From assembly GCA_026932425.1 (NCBI GenBank), contig JAIXKN010000065.1:1-64000 (forward strand): a stretch of 64,000 nt of DNA, given 5' to 3'. The notes beneath the pieces are model-generated. The model had not been told where the DNA came from. It made no database searches and saw only the letters and a list, made by a program, of their open reading frames with translations. The position numbers and the translations under genes were made by a program. Shown piece by piece: positions 30,714 through 38,601 of this stretch. The DNA is from Burkholderiales bacterium. GTDB lineage: Bacteria; Pseudomonadota; Gammaproteobacteria; Burkholderiales; Burkholderiaceae_C. Position 1 is the first letter of the stretch. Each line of letters starts with the position of its first letter.

Positions 30714-32724
30714 CGGCGGCTTCCTCCTGTGCGTCCTGTGCGCGTGCAGCGGACGCCGGTGGATGCTCGGACGCGAAGCGCAGCAGCACCTGTCCGGGCG
30801 CGACCTGCTGGCCCTCGCCGACCAGCACCTCGGCCACGGTCGCCGCCGCGCGCGGCGCGAGGCTGTGCTCGAGCTTCATCGACTCGATCACGACCGCGGT
30901 CTGCCCGGCGGCAAGCAGCTGCCCGGCCTGCACCGCAACGCGCACCACGCGGCCGTTGAACGGCGCCTTGAGCTCGGTCGCCGCGTCTGCTCCGCCGCCG
31001 GCCGTGACGGGTTCGAACGAGACGTCGTCGAACCACCAGTCCACGCCGCCGGCCTGTGCGTGCCAGCGCGGGGCATCCTGTGCTGCGGGCACGCGCAGCG
31101 CGCGCACGAGCTGGCTGCGCCCGCCTTCGCTGCAGCGCACGCCGCCGTCGGCCAGGGCCTGCAGCGCAAGCGTGCGTGCGGGCGCATCGTCGCCCTGAAC
31201 GCTGACCTGCACGCCGCCCGCATCGGGCCGCACCGAGAGCGCCAGCACCCGATCGCGATGGGCAAGGCGCAGCGGCAGCGCGAAACGGCACGGCAGCGCG
31301 CTGCCTCCCCGCGGGAAGGCGACCGCGACCGCGCAGGCGGCGTGCGCGCGCTGCTCCTTCTCGCGCAGCCGCTTGCGCAGCGTGTCGCCATGCTCGGAGA
31401 GGAAGGAGATCAGCGCCTCGCCGCGCCGAAAGCGCGGGTCGTCCAGGCATTCCATCAGGAAGCCGCGGTTGCTCGGCAGCCCGAGCAGCTCGGTCTGCGC
31501 GAGCGCCGCAAGCAGCGCGTCGATCGCCTCGTCGCGGCTGGGCGCATGGACGATCAGCTTGCCGAGCATCGCGTCGTACCAGGGCGTGACCTCGGCGCCG
31601 GCGTCGATCGCGTGGTCGAAGCGCAAGGCGCCGCACGCGAAGGCCGCGGCATCCGGCGCGGCGAAGTGCAGGATGCGCCCGGTGTGCGGCACGTGGTTCT
31701 CGTCCTCGGCGCACAGGCGCACTTCGATCGCGTGGCCCTCAAGCTGCACCTGCTGCTGGGTGAGCGGCAGCGGCTCGCCGCGGGCGACGCGGATCTGCCA
31801 TTCGACGAGATCGAGCCCGGTGAGGGCTTCGGTGACGGGATGCTCGACCTGCAGGCGGGTGTTCATCTCCATCAGGAAGAACGCCTGACCCTCGAGCAGG
31901 AACTCGACCGTGCCGGCGCCGACGTAGCCCGCGCCGCGTGCCAGGGCCACCGCGCACGCCCCCATGCGGGCACGCAGCTCGGGTGAGACCGCGGGGCTGG
32001 GCGCCTCCTCGATGATCTTCTGGTGGCGCCGCTGCACCGAGCAGTCGCGCTCGCCCAGGTGCAGCACCTGGCCATGCGCGTCGGCCAGCACCTGGATCTC
32101 GACGTGACGCGGCTGCATCACGGCGCGCTCGATCAGCAGATCGCCGTTGCCGAAGCTCGCCTGCGCTTCGGAGCGGGCGCTGGCCAGCGCGCCGGCGAGC
32201 TCCCGGGGCCCCGCGACGAGCCGCATGCCGCGCCCGCCGCCGCCGGCCACCGCCTTGACCATCACCGGATAGCCGATCTGCTCGGCCTCGGCGGCAAAGC
32301 GCGCATCGGACTGGTCGACGCCGGCGTAACCGGGCAGGCAGGGCACGCCTTGACGGGTGCCCAGCGCCTTGGCGGCAGCCTTGTCGCCGAGCGCGCGGAT
32401 CGCCGCGGGCGGCGGACCGATCCAGATGAGCCCCGCGTCCTGAACCGCCTGGGCGAAGCCCGCGTCTTCGCTCAGGAAACCGTAGCCCGGGTGCACTGCG
32501 TCGGCTCCCGTGGCACGCGCGGCTTCGAGCAGCTTGTCGACGCGCAGATAGCTCTTTGCCGAGCTGCTGCCGCCGAGCGCGAAGGCGACGCTCGCCTCGC
32601 GCACGTGCAGCGCGTTTGCATCCGCGTCGGAGTGCACCGCGACGGTCTCGATGCCCATGCGCCGTGCCGTCGCGATGACACGGCGCGCGATCTCGCCCCG
32701 ATTGGCGACCAGGATGCGCTTCAT
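30706..32724 (-). CDS. Biotin-dependent acyl-CoA carboxylase alpha subunit (AtuF/LiuD-like)
   Basis: 672 residues. The N-terminal biotin carboxylase has VANRGEIARRV, GGGGRGMRLV (ATP-grasp loop), ERDCSVQRRHQKIIEEAPSP and FLMEMNTRLQVEHPVTE. A middle BT-type linker region precedes the C-terminal biotinyl domain with the biotinylated Lys in VIESMKLEH. The length matches 3-methylcrotonyl-CoA and geranyl-CoA carboxylase alpha chains. The start at 32724 overlaps the first dehydrogenase stop (ATGA). With the beta subunit it would carboxylate the gamma-methyl of an alkenoyl-CoA. Confidence 0.93.
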   Translation of the reverse strand: MKRILVANRGEIARRVIATARRMGIETVAVHSDADANALHVREASVAFALGGSSSAKSYLRVDKLLEAARATGADAVHPGYGFLSEDAGFAQAVQDAGLIWIGPPPAAIRALGDKAAAKALGTRQGVPCLPGYAGVDQSDARFAAEAEQIGYPVMVKAVAGGGGRGMRLVAGPRELAGALASARSEAQASFGNGDLLIERAVMQPRHVEIQVLADAHGQVLHLGERDCSVQRRHQKIIEEAPSPAVSPELRARMGACAVALARGAGYVGAGTVEFLLEGQAFFLMEMNTRLQVEHPVTEALTGLDLVEWQIRVARGEPLPLTQQQVQLEGHAIEVRLCAEDENHVPHTGRILHFAAPDAAAFACGALRFDHAIDAGAEVTPWYDAMLGKLIVHAPSRDEAIDALLAALAQTELLGLPSNRGFLMECLDDPRFRRGEALISFLSEHGDTLRKRLREKEQRAHAACAVAVAFPRGGSALPCRFALPLRLAHRDRVLALSVRPDAGGVQVSVQGDDAPARTLALQALADGGVRCSEGGRSQLVRALRVPAAQDAPRWHAQAGGVDWWFDDVSFEPVTAGGGADAATELKAPFNGRVVRVAVQAGQLLAAGQTAVVIESMKLEHSLAPRAAATVAEVLVGEGQQVAPGQVLLRFASEHPPASAARAQDAQEEAADA

Positions 32725-33905
32725 GCCGCTTGCCCGGGTCGCCTGGCCATGCCCATGGTCTTGGCGATGATGCCCATCATCACTTCGTCCGCCCCGCCGC
32801 CGATCGAGGCCAGGCGGCCGTCGCGGTAGAGGCGACCGGCGCGGTTCTCCCACGTGTAGCCCATGCCGCCCCAGAACTGCAGGCAGGTGTCGGCGACCTG
32901 CCGCATCAACCGCCCGGCCTTGAGCTTGGCCATGCTCGCCCACTGCAGCACGTCGTCGCCGGCGATGTAGCGCTCGCCCGCGGCCCAGGTGAGCGCGCGC
33001 AGCGCCTCGACCTCGGTCTGCAGCTCGACCAGCTTGAACTGCACCCACTGCTGGTCCAGCAGCGTGCTGCCGAACATGCGGCGCTCGCGCGCCCACTCGA
33101 TGGTCTCGCGGATGCACTCGTCCAGCGCGGTGAGCGCGTTGGCCGCCGCCCACAGGCGTTCCTCCTGGAACTGCTGCATCTGGTAGATGAAGCCCTGGCC
33201 TTCCTCGCCGATGCGGTTGCGCTGCGGCACGCGCACCTCGTCGAAGTAGATGAGCCCGGTGTCGCTGCTGTCCATGCCGATCTTGCGGATCTTGCGCGCG
33301 ACCTCGATGCCCTGGGTCAGCTTGCCGTTGCGGCCCTCGCGCATCGGCACCATCACCAGGCTCTTGTTCTTGTGCGGCGGGCCGTCGCCGGTGTTGACCA
33401 GCATGCACATCCAGTCGGCCTGCAGGCTGTTGGTGATCCACATCTTCTGGCCGCTGATCAGGTAGTCATCGCCGTCCTTGCGCGCGCGGCTTCGGATCGC
33501 CGAGACGTCGCTGCCCGCACCCGGCTCGGAAACGCCGATGCAGCCCACCATGTCGCCGGCAATCGCCGGGGCGAGGAACTCGCGCTTGAGCGCATCGCTG
33601 CCGAAGCGAGCGAGAGCCGGCGTGCACATGTCGGTCTGCACGCCGATGGCCATCGGCACGCCGCCGCAGCGGATCAGGCCCAGGGTCTCGGCCATCACCA
33701 TGCTGTACGAGTAATCGAGCCCCATGCCGCCGTACTCGACCGGCTTGGTCAGCCCGAGCAGCCCGAGCTCGCCCAGGCCCTTGAACACCTCGTGCGCGGG
33801 GAAGGCCTGCGCGTCCTCCCACGCGTCGACGTGCGGGTTGATGTGCTCGTCGATGTAGCGCTTCAGCGTGTCCTTGACCTGCTCGTGCTCGTGCGTGAGC
33901 TGCAT
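32721..33905 (-). CDS. Acyl-CoA dehydrogenase (AtuD/citronellyl-CoA-like)
   Basis: 394 residues. VSEPGAGSDVSAIRSRA, MWITNSLQADWMCML and FGSTLLDQQWVQFKL match the family; the C terminus IGGGADEVMMGIIAKTMG is the AtuD-like version and lacks the straight-chain catalytic Glu. Glu249 in EERLWAAANAL occupies the isovaleryl-CoA dehydrogenase position. Expected to desaturate citronellyl-CoA to geranyl-CoA or an equivalent branched acyl-CoA, supplying the carboxylase encoded on both sides of it. It lies 24 bases after the beta-subunit gene and overlaps the alpha-subunit gene by four bases. Confidence 0.9.
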   Translation of the reverse strand: MQLTHEHEQVKDTLKRYIDEHINPHVDAWEDAQAFPAHEVFKGLGELGLLGLTKPVEYGGMGLDYSYSMVMAETLGLIRCGGVPMAIGVQTDMCTPALARFGSDALKREFLAPAIAGDMVGCIGVSEPGAGSDVSAIRSRARKDGDDYLISGQKMWITNSLQADWMCMLVNTGDGPPHKNKSLVMVPMREGRNGKLTQGIEVARKIRKIGMDSSDTGLIYFDEVRVPQRNRIGEEGQGFIYQMQQFQEERLWAAANALTALDECIRETIEWARERRMFGSTLLDQQWVQFKLVELQTEVEALRALTWAAGERYIAGDDVLQWASMAKLKAGRLMRQVADTCLQFWGGMGYTWENRAGRLYRDGRLASIGGGADEVMMGIIAKTMGMARRPGQAA

Positions 33906-33929
33906 CGCGTTGCTCCTGTCGTGTGCTGC

Positions 33930-35582
33930 CTACATGCGCGCGACGCCGAACTGCATCGGCCGCATCGCGCGCGCGGCGCCCTCGGCCATCGTGTCGAGAC
34001 AGAAACGCAGCACGGCACGCGTGTCGCGCGGGTCGATCACGCCGTCGTCGAGCAGCAGGCCGCTGGTCGTGAAGGCGTCCTGCTGGCGCTCGAACATCGC
34101 CACCACGGCGTCGAACTGCTGCTGCATCTTTGCCGGGTCGGGCTCGACGCCCTTGCGTCGCAGCGCCGCCTCGGTGACCATGCGCATCGTGCCGGCGGCC
34201 TGCTCGCCGCCCATCACCGCGGTCGTTGCACCGGGCCAGCTGAAGAGGAAGCGCGGCGCGAAGCCGCGCCCGCACATGCCGTAGTTGCCTGCACCGAAGC
34301 TCGCGCCGCACTGGATCGTGAGCTGCGGCACCGTGGCGTTGGTGACGGCCTGGATCATCTTGCTGCCGTGCTTGATCATGCCGGCCTGCTCGACGTCCTT
34401 GCCGACCATGTAGCCGGTGGTGTTCTGCAGGTAGACGATCGGATGGCCGAGCTGGCACATCCACTGGATGAAGTGCGTGGCCTTGTTGGCGCCGGGGTTG
34501 TCGATCGGGCCGTTGTTGGTGATGATGCCGACGGCGTGTCCGCCGATGCGTCCCTGCGCACACACGGTGGCGCTGCCGTAGCCGGCCTTGAACTCGAGCA
34601 GCTCGCCGCGGTCGACCAGCCGCACCGCCACCTCGCGCATGTCCACCGGCTCGCGATGGTGTGCCGGCATCAGCGTCAGCAGCTCGTCGGCCGCAAACGG
34701 AGGCTCGTCGGCTTCCCCATCGACCGCCTGTGCCCGATCGGGTGTCGCTGCGGGTGGCGCTACCGAGCGTTTCGCCCATTCGAGCGCGGCGACGACGCGC
34801 CGCGCGATGCCCAGCGCCTCGCGGTCGCCGCGGGCCAGGTATTCGCCCAGGCCCGAGACCGTGCTGTGCATCAGCGCGCCGCCCAGCTCCTCCTCGGTCG
34901 CCACCTCGCCGGTCGCGGCCTTGAGCAGCGGCGGGCCGGCGAGGAAGGCGCGCGAGCGGCCCTCGACCATGATCACGATGTCGGAGAGCCCGGGCATGTA
35001 GGCACCGCCGGCGGTGCCCGAGCCGTGCAGCACCGTGATCACCGGGATGCCGGCGGCCGACAGGCGCGCGAGGTTGCGAAACAGCGTGCCGCCGATGACG
35101 AAGGTCTCGACGCGGTAGCGCATCAGGTCCGCGCCGGCGCTCTCCACCAGGTGCAGGAAGGGCAGGCGCTCGGCGAGCGCGATCTCCTGCACGCGCAGGA
35201 TCTTGTCCAGGCCGCCGGGCTGGACCGCGCCGGCGTCGATGCCCGAATCGCTGGCGACCACCATGCAGCGCGTGCCCGAGACGAAGCCGATGCCGGCGAT
35301 CATTCCGCCGCCGGGCACCGACTTTGCGGGGTCGGGCACGTCGCGCAGGTAGCCGGCAAGCGTGGCCAGCGGCAGCCAGGGCGCACCGCGGTCCAGCAGC
35401 AGCGCCACGCGCTCGCGCGGCAGCAGCTGGCCGCGTTTGGCAAAGCGCGCCGCGGCGGCGCCGGACTTGGCTTCGGCGCGCTGCTCCAGCTGGCGCCAGG
35501 CGGCGATGCGCTCCAGCATCACCGTGCGCCGAGCCTGCGCCTGGGCGCTGGCGGGGTTCCAGCGGGATTCGAAAGCGATCAT
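33930..35582 (-). CDS. Acyl-CoA carboxylase beta subunit, carboxyltransferase (AtuC/LiuB-like)
   Basis: 550 residues. Two crotonase-like halves: the N half with SDSGIDAGAVQPGGLDKI and HGSGTAGGAYMPGLSD (acyl-CoA side), the C half with NNGPIDNPGANKATHFIQWM, GASFGAGNYGMCGRGF and VMGGEQAAGTM (biotin side). This layout is shared by methylcrotonyl-CoA and geranyl-CoA carboxylases. Which substrate is used depends on pocket residues I cannot assign by eye; AtuA in the operon argues for geranyl-CoA. The ATG at 35582 overlaps the regulator stop (ATGA). Confidence 0.92.
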   Translation of the reverse strand: MIAFESRWNPASAQAQARRTVMLERIAAWRQLEQRAEAKSGAAAARFAKRGQLLPRERVALLLDRGAPWLPLATLAGYLRDVPDPAKSVPGGGMIAGIGFVSGTRCMVVASDSGIDAGAVQPGGLDKILRVQEIALAERLPFLHLVESAGADLMRYRVETFVIGGTLFRNLARLSAAGIPVITVLHGSGTAGGAYMPGLSDIVIMVEGRSRAFLAGPPLLKAATGEVATEEELGGALMHSTVSGLGEYLARGDREALGIARRVVAALEWAKRSVAPPAATPDRAQAVDGEADEPPFAADELLTLMPAHHREPVDMREVAVRLVDRGELLEFKAGYGSATVCAQGRIGGHAVGIITNNGPIDNPGANKATHFIQWMCQLGHPIVYLQNTTGYMVGKDVEQAGMIKHGSKMIQAVTNATVPQLTIQCGASFGAGNYGMCGRGFAPRFLFSWPGATTAVMGGEQAAGTMRMVTEAALRRKGVEPDPAKMQQQFDAVVAMFERQQDAFTTSGLLLDDGVIDPRDTRAVLRFCLDTMAEGAARAMRPMQFGVARM

Positions 35583-36238
35583 CGGGAGGTCGGCCGGGGG
35601 TGGATGAACAGGCGCAGCGCCTGCTCGGTCAGCTCGTCGAGCGAGAGTGGCCCGGCAGGGTCGAACCACTGCGCGGCCCAGTTCAGCGCACCGAAGACGA
35701 AGAGCCGTGCGACCGCCGGACGCGCCTTCAGCTCGCCGGCGCGATGCAGGCGCTCGAGGGTGGGCATCCAGGCGGCCTCGTAGGCGTCCTTGAGCACGAG
35801 GATGTCGGCGCGCTGCGGGGGCGTGAGCGCGCGCCACTCGTAGAGCATGACCGGGATGAAGTGACTCTCGGCGCCGACGACGACGCCCAGGTGGTGGCGG
35901 ATCAGCGTCTGCAGTCCTCGCCGCGCGCTCGCGCGGCGATCGAGCGCCGCGAGCGCCTGAGCCTGGCTCTCGAAGGCCTGCGTCATGCCGTCGCGCATCA
36001 CCGCGAACAGCAACGCGCTCTTGCTCTCGAAGTAGTAGAAGGGCGAGCCGCTCTGCATGCCGGCGGCCGCCGCGATGTCGCGGATGCTCGTCGCATCGAA
36101 GCCCTGCGCGCGGAAGAGGCGCGCGGCCTCGCGCAGCAGCTCCGTGTGCCTCGGGTTCTCGCTGCGCTCCCGCTCGCTCTTGCGCGGGCGGCCGCGCCGG
36201 GCGGGTCGCGCAACGGGCGGGCTTGCGGCCTGATCCAT
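35579..36238 (-). CDS. TetR-family regulator of the atu-like operon
   Basis: 219 residues. A basic arm (ARRGRPRKSERERS) precedes the TetR DNA-binding domain: ELLREAARLFRAQGFDATSIRDIAAAAGMQSGSPFYYFESKSALL (about 33-77, split here only for reading). The C-terminal ligand domain shows no recognisable motif. It is the first gene of the operon, coupled by ATGA to the carboxylase beta subunit, so it probably represses itself and the catabolic genes until an acyl-CoA or the free terpenoid acid binds. The palindrome at 36267-36284 is the likely operator. Confidence 0.9.
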   Translation of the reverse strand: MDQAASPPVARPARRGRPRKSERERSENPRHTELLREAARLFRAQGFDATSIRDIAAAAGMQSGSPFYYFESKSALLFAVMRDGMTQAFESQAQALAALDRRASARRGLQTLIRHHLGVVVGAESHFIPVMLYEWRALTPPQRADILVLKDAYEAAWMPTLERLHRAGELKARPAVARLFVFGALNWAAQWFDPAGPLSLDELTEQALRLFIHPRPTSR

Positions 36239-36266
36239 GCCGCAAGCATCTCACGCCTGCTGAATT

Positions 36267-36284
36267 AAAGCAAGCGCTTGATTT
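36267..36284 (-). promoter_or_regulatory. Palindromic operator upstream of the TetR-atu operon
   Basis: AAAGCAAGCGCTTGATTT: the central ten bases CAAGCGCTTG (36271-36280) are a perfect palindrome, and the flanks extend it to 18 bases with one mismatched pair. It lies 29 bases upstream of the TetR start in an AT-rich patch where TTTACA (minus strand, just upstream) and TTTAAT form a poor promoter. Length and position fit a TetR-family operator. The regulator bound is inferred. Confidence 0.6.
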
Positions 36285-36356
36285 GTAAAAATGGATCGAG
36301 CGGTGAAGCGGAGCGCCCGAGGGCCGCCGACGGTTCGTCGTGCGCGCCGCCGCGCG

Positions 36357-38312
36357 TCAGGACGGCTGGTCCGGCGGGTTCCGGCTGGGGCTCTGGCGCT
36401 CGTGCTCTTCCTCGAATTGCATCGCGGCGGCGAGCAGGTCGCTGCCGGAGCCGGTCCATTCGGTGGGAACCCCCGAGGGCGATCCCGATCCGCTGCGGAA
36501 GGCCATCGCCTGCTCGGGGACGAGGTGGCTCACCGGCGGCGGCACCGGCGCGCGCCTGCGCGTGAGTTCCTCGGCGATCTGCACCGCCGACGCGGGCCGG
36601 CCGGCGACCGTGGGCCGGATCCCGGGGCTTGCAGCGAGTTCCTCCGCAGTCGGCGCATGCGGCTGGAAGCTGTGCGCGTCGGACAGCGGCCAGTAGAGCC
36701 GATAGGTGTTGTGTTGGTGCTCGAGGTCGTCGAGGATCGCGCCGACGCGCATCGTCGGCATCATCGCCGAGAGCAGGCGCACGCGGGTGGCGTCGATGCG
36801 GCGCACGATGTGGTGCGTGTAGAGCTGATCCGGGTGCATGAGCCCCGCGGCCTGCAGCAGTTCCTTCAGCGCGTGCAGGGTGTTGGCGTGATACTGCGCC
36901 ACGCGCGGCGCCTTGTCGGCGACGACCAGCGCGCGCTCGCGCAGCGGATCCTGCGTCGTGATGCCGGTCGGGCAGCGCCCGGTGTGGCAGACCTGCGCCT
37001 GGATGCAGCCCAGCGCCATCATGAAGCCGCGGCCCGAATTGCACCAGTCGGCGCCGAGCGCGAACATGCGCGCGAGGTCGAAGGAGTTGATGACCTTGCC
37101 CGCGGCGCCGACCTTGACGCGGTGGCGCAGGCGCACCCCGATCAGCGTGTTGCTGACCAGGTTCAGGCCCTCCTGCACCGGCGCGCCCATGTGGTCGGCG
37201 AACTCGATCGGCGCGGCTCCGGTTCCGCCTTCGGCGCCGTCGACGACGATGAAGTCGGGCGTGATGTCGGTCTCGAGCATCGCCTTGACAATGCCGAACC
37301 ATTCCCAGATGTGGCCGATGCAGAGCTTGAAGCCCACCGGCTTGCCCCCCGAGAGCTCGCGCAGCCGCGCGATGAAGTGCATCAGCTCGACCGGGGTCGA
37401 GAACGCGCTGTGCGCCGACGGCGAGACGCAATCCTGCCCGACCGGGATGCCGCGCGCGGCGGCGATCTCGGGTGTGACCTTGGCGCCGGGCAGCATGCCG
37501 CCGTGCCCCGGCTTGGCGCCCTGGCTCAGCTTGATCTCGATCATCTTGACCTGCGGGTCGACCGCCTGCGCCGCGAAGCGTTCGGGGCTGAAGCTGCCGT
37601 CGTCGTTGCGGCAGCCGAAGTAGCCCGAGCCGATCTCCCAGATCAGGTCGCCGCCATGCTGGCGGTGATAGCGGCTGATGCCGCCTTCGCCGGTGTCGTG
37701 GGCGAACCCGTCCATCTTCGCGCCCAGGTTCAGCGCCATGATCGCGTTGGCGCCCAGCGCCCCGAAACTCATCGCCGAGATGTTGAAGACGCTGGCGTTG
37801 TAGGGCTGCGTGCACGGCGACTTGCCTTCGCGAGCGACGCCGGGCTGGCCGCCGATCCAGATGCGGAAGTCGTGCGATTCGATGTGCGTGGTCTGCAGCG
37901 AATGGTTGATCCACTCGTAGCCGTTGGCGCTCACGTCCAGCTTGGTGCCGAAGGGCCGCACGTCGGGCACGCCCTTGGCGCGCTGGTAGACGACGCTGCG
38001 CTGCGCGCGCGTGAAGGGCTCGCCCTGCTCGACGTCGCCTTCGATGAAGTACTGCCGGATCTCCGGCCGGATGAACTCGAGCGCAAAGCGCAGGTGGCCG
38101 AGGATCGGGTAGTTGCGCAGGATCGCGTGGCGCGTCTGCTGCAGGTCGTAGACCCCGACCACCACCAGCGCCGCGAACAGCAGCAGCAACAGCGCCGAGA
38201 CCCAACCGAATCCGGAGAGAACGCCCCAGAGCAGGCAGAGCAGCACGCCCACGGCGGCGATCGCGAGCGTGCTGTAGCGGACGGTGCTGGCGAAGAAGTT
38301 GTGGACGGACAT
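36357..38312 (-). CDS. FMN-binding glutamate-synthase-like membrane protein
   Basis: 651 residues. Two membrane helices at the N terminus (about 15-35 and 38-58) precede a GltB-like FMN barrel: YNASVFNISAMSFGALG, KMIEIKLSQGAKPGHGGMLPG and DFIVVDGAEGGTGAAP. The Cys cluster CIQAQVCHTGRC (spacing five then four) would hold a 3Fe-4S centre. The glutaminase and C-terminal GXGXG domains of true glutamate synthase are missing, so it is not GltB; the electron donor and substrate are unknown. ATG 38312 is preferred (GGAG about ten bases upstream) to GTG 38339. Confidence 0.87.
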   Translation of the reverse strand: MSVHNFFASTVRYSTLAIAAVGVLLCLLWGVLSGFGWVSALLLLLFAALVVVGVYDLQQTRHAILRNYPILGHLRFALEFIRPEIRQYFIEGDVEQGEPFTRAQRSVVYQRAKGVPDVRPFGTKLDVSANGYEWINHSLQTTHIESHDFRIWIGGQPGVAREGKSPCTQPYNASVFNISAMSFGALGANAIMALNLGAKMDGFAHDTGEGGISRYHRQHGGDLIWEIGSGYFGCRNDDGSFSPERFAAQAVDPQVKMIEIKLSQGAKPGHGGMLPGAKVTPEIAAARGIPVGQDCVSPSAHSAFSTPVELMHFIARLRELSGGKPVGFKLCIGHIWEWFGIVKAMLETDITPDFIVVDGAEGGTGAAPIEFADHMGAPVQEGLNLVSNTLIGVRLRHRVKVGAAGKVINSFDLARMFALGADWCNSGRGFMMALGCIQAQVCHTGRCPTGITTQDPLRERALVVADKAPRVAQYHANTLHALKELLQAAGLMHPDQLYTHHIVRRIDATRVRLLSAMMPTMRVGAILDDLEHQHNTYRLYWPLSDAHSFQPHAPTAEELAASPGIRPTVAGRPASAVQIAEELTRRRAPVPPPVSHLVPEQAMAFRSGSGSPSGVPTEWTGSGSDLLAAAMQFEEEHERQSPSRNPPDQPS

Positions 38313-38521
38313 CGCTGAACTCCGATCTTGATCGCGCACTCCGGGAGCGCCTTGACCGCTCGCCGACGCCTACGCCGACACGCCTGGGATCGTCTCCGAG
38401 CGCCGCACCGCGCCGCAAGCCGTCGTCATGCCTTGGGGCAGTCCTCGGCCGCGGCAACGCGCGAAGTAGAGCATATCGGCCGCCGCGCCATTCCTGCGTG
38501 CCTTTCTCGGTTACTGACGCA

Positions 38522-38541
38522 ATATCAGAGCGTACTGATAT
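38522..38541. promoter_or_regulatory. Inverted repeat operator upstream of the sulfide:quinone oxidoreductase
   Basis: ATATCAG (38522-38528) and its exact complement CTGATAT (38535-38541) are separated by six bases, 60 bases before the SQR start. Seven-base arms with a six-base spacer resemble ArsR/SmtB-type operators, the family that includes the sulfide-responsive BigR/SqrR repressors. TATATA overlaps its right edge (38539-38544) and may be the -10. No ArsR gene is nearby, so the regulator would act in trans. Confidence 0.55.
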
Positions 38542-38601
38542 ATAACGCAGGGGCGGTGCAGAAGCGACCGGACGCGGTCAGCCTGTACCAAGGAGGCAAG
38601 C

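Noticed and set aside
27912..30959. A 1015-codon rightward frame over the acyl-CoA ligase and dehydrogenase
   Set aside because: Composition dominated by His, Arg, Ala and Val, typical of antisense frames here.
36357..38312. Full glutamate synthase large subunit (GltB)
   Set aside because: No N-terminal glutaminase Cys domain and no C-terminal beta-helix domain; length 651 against about 1500.
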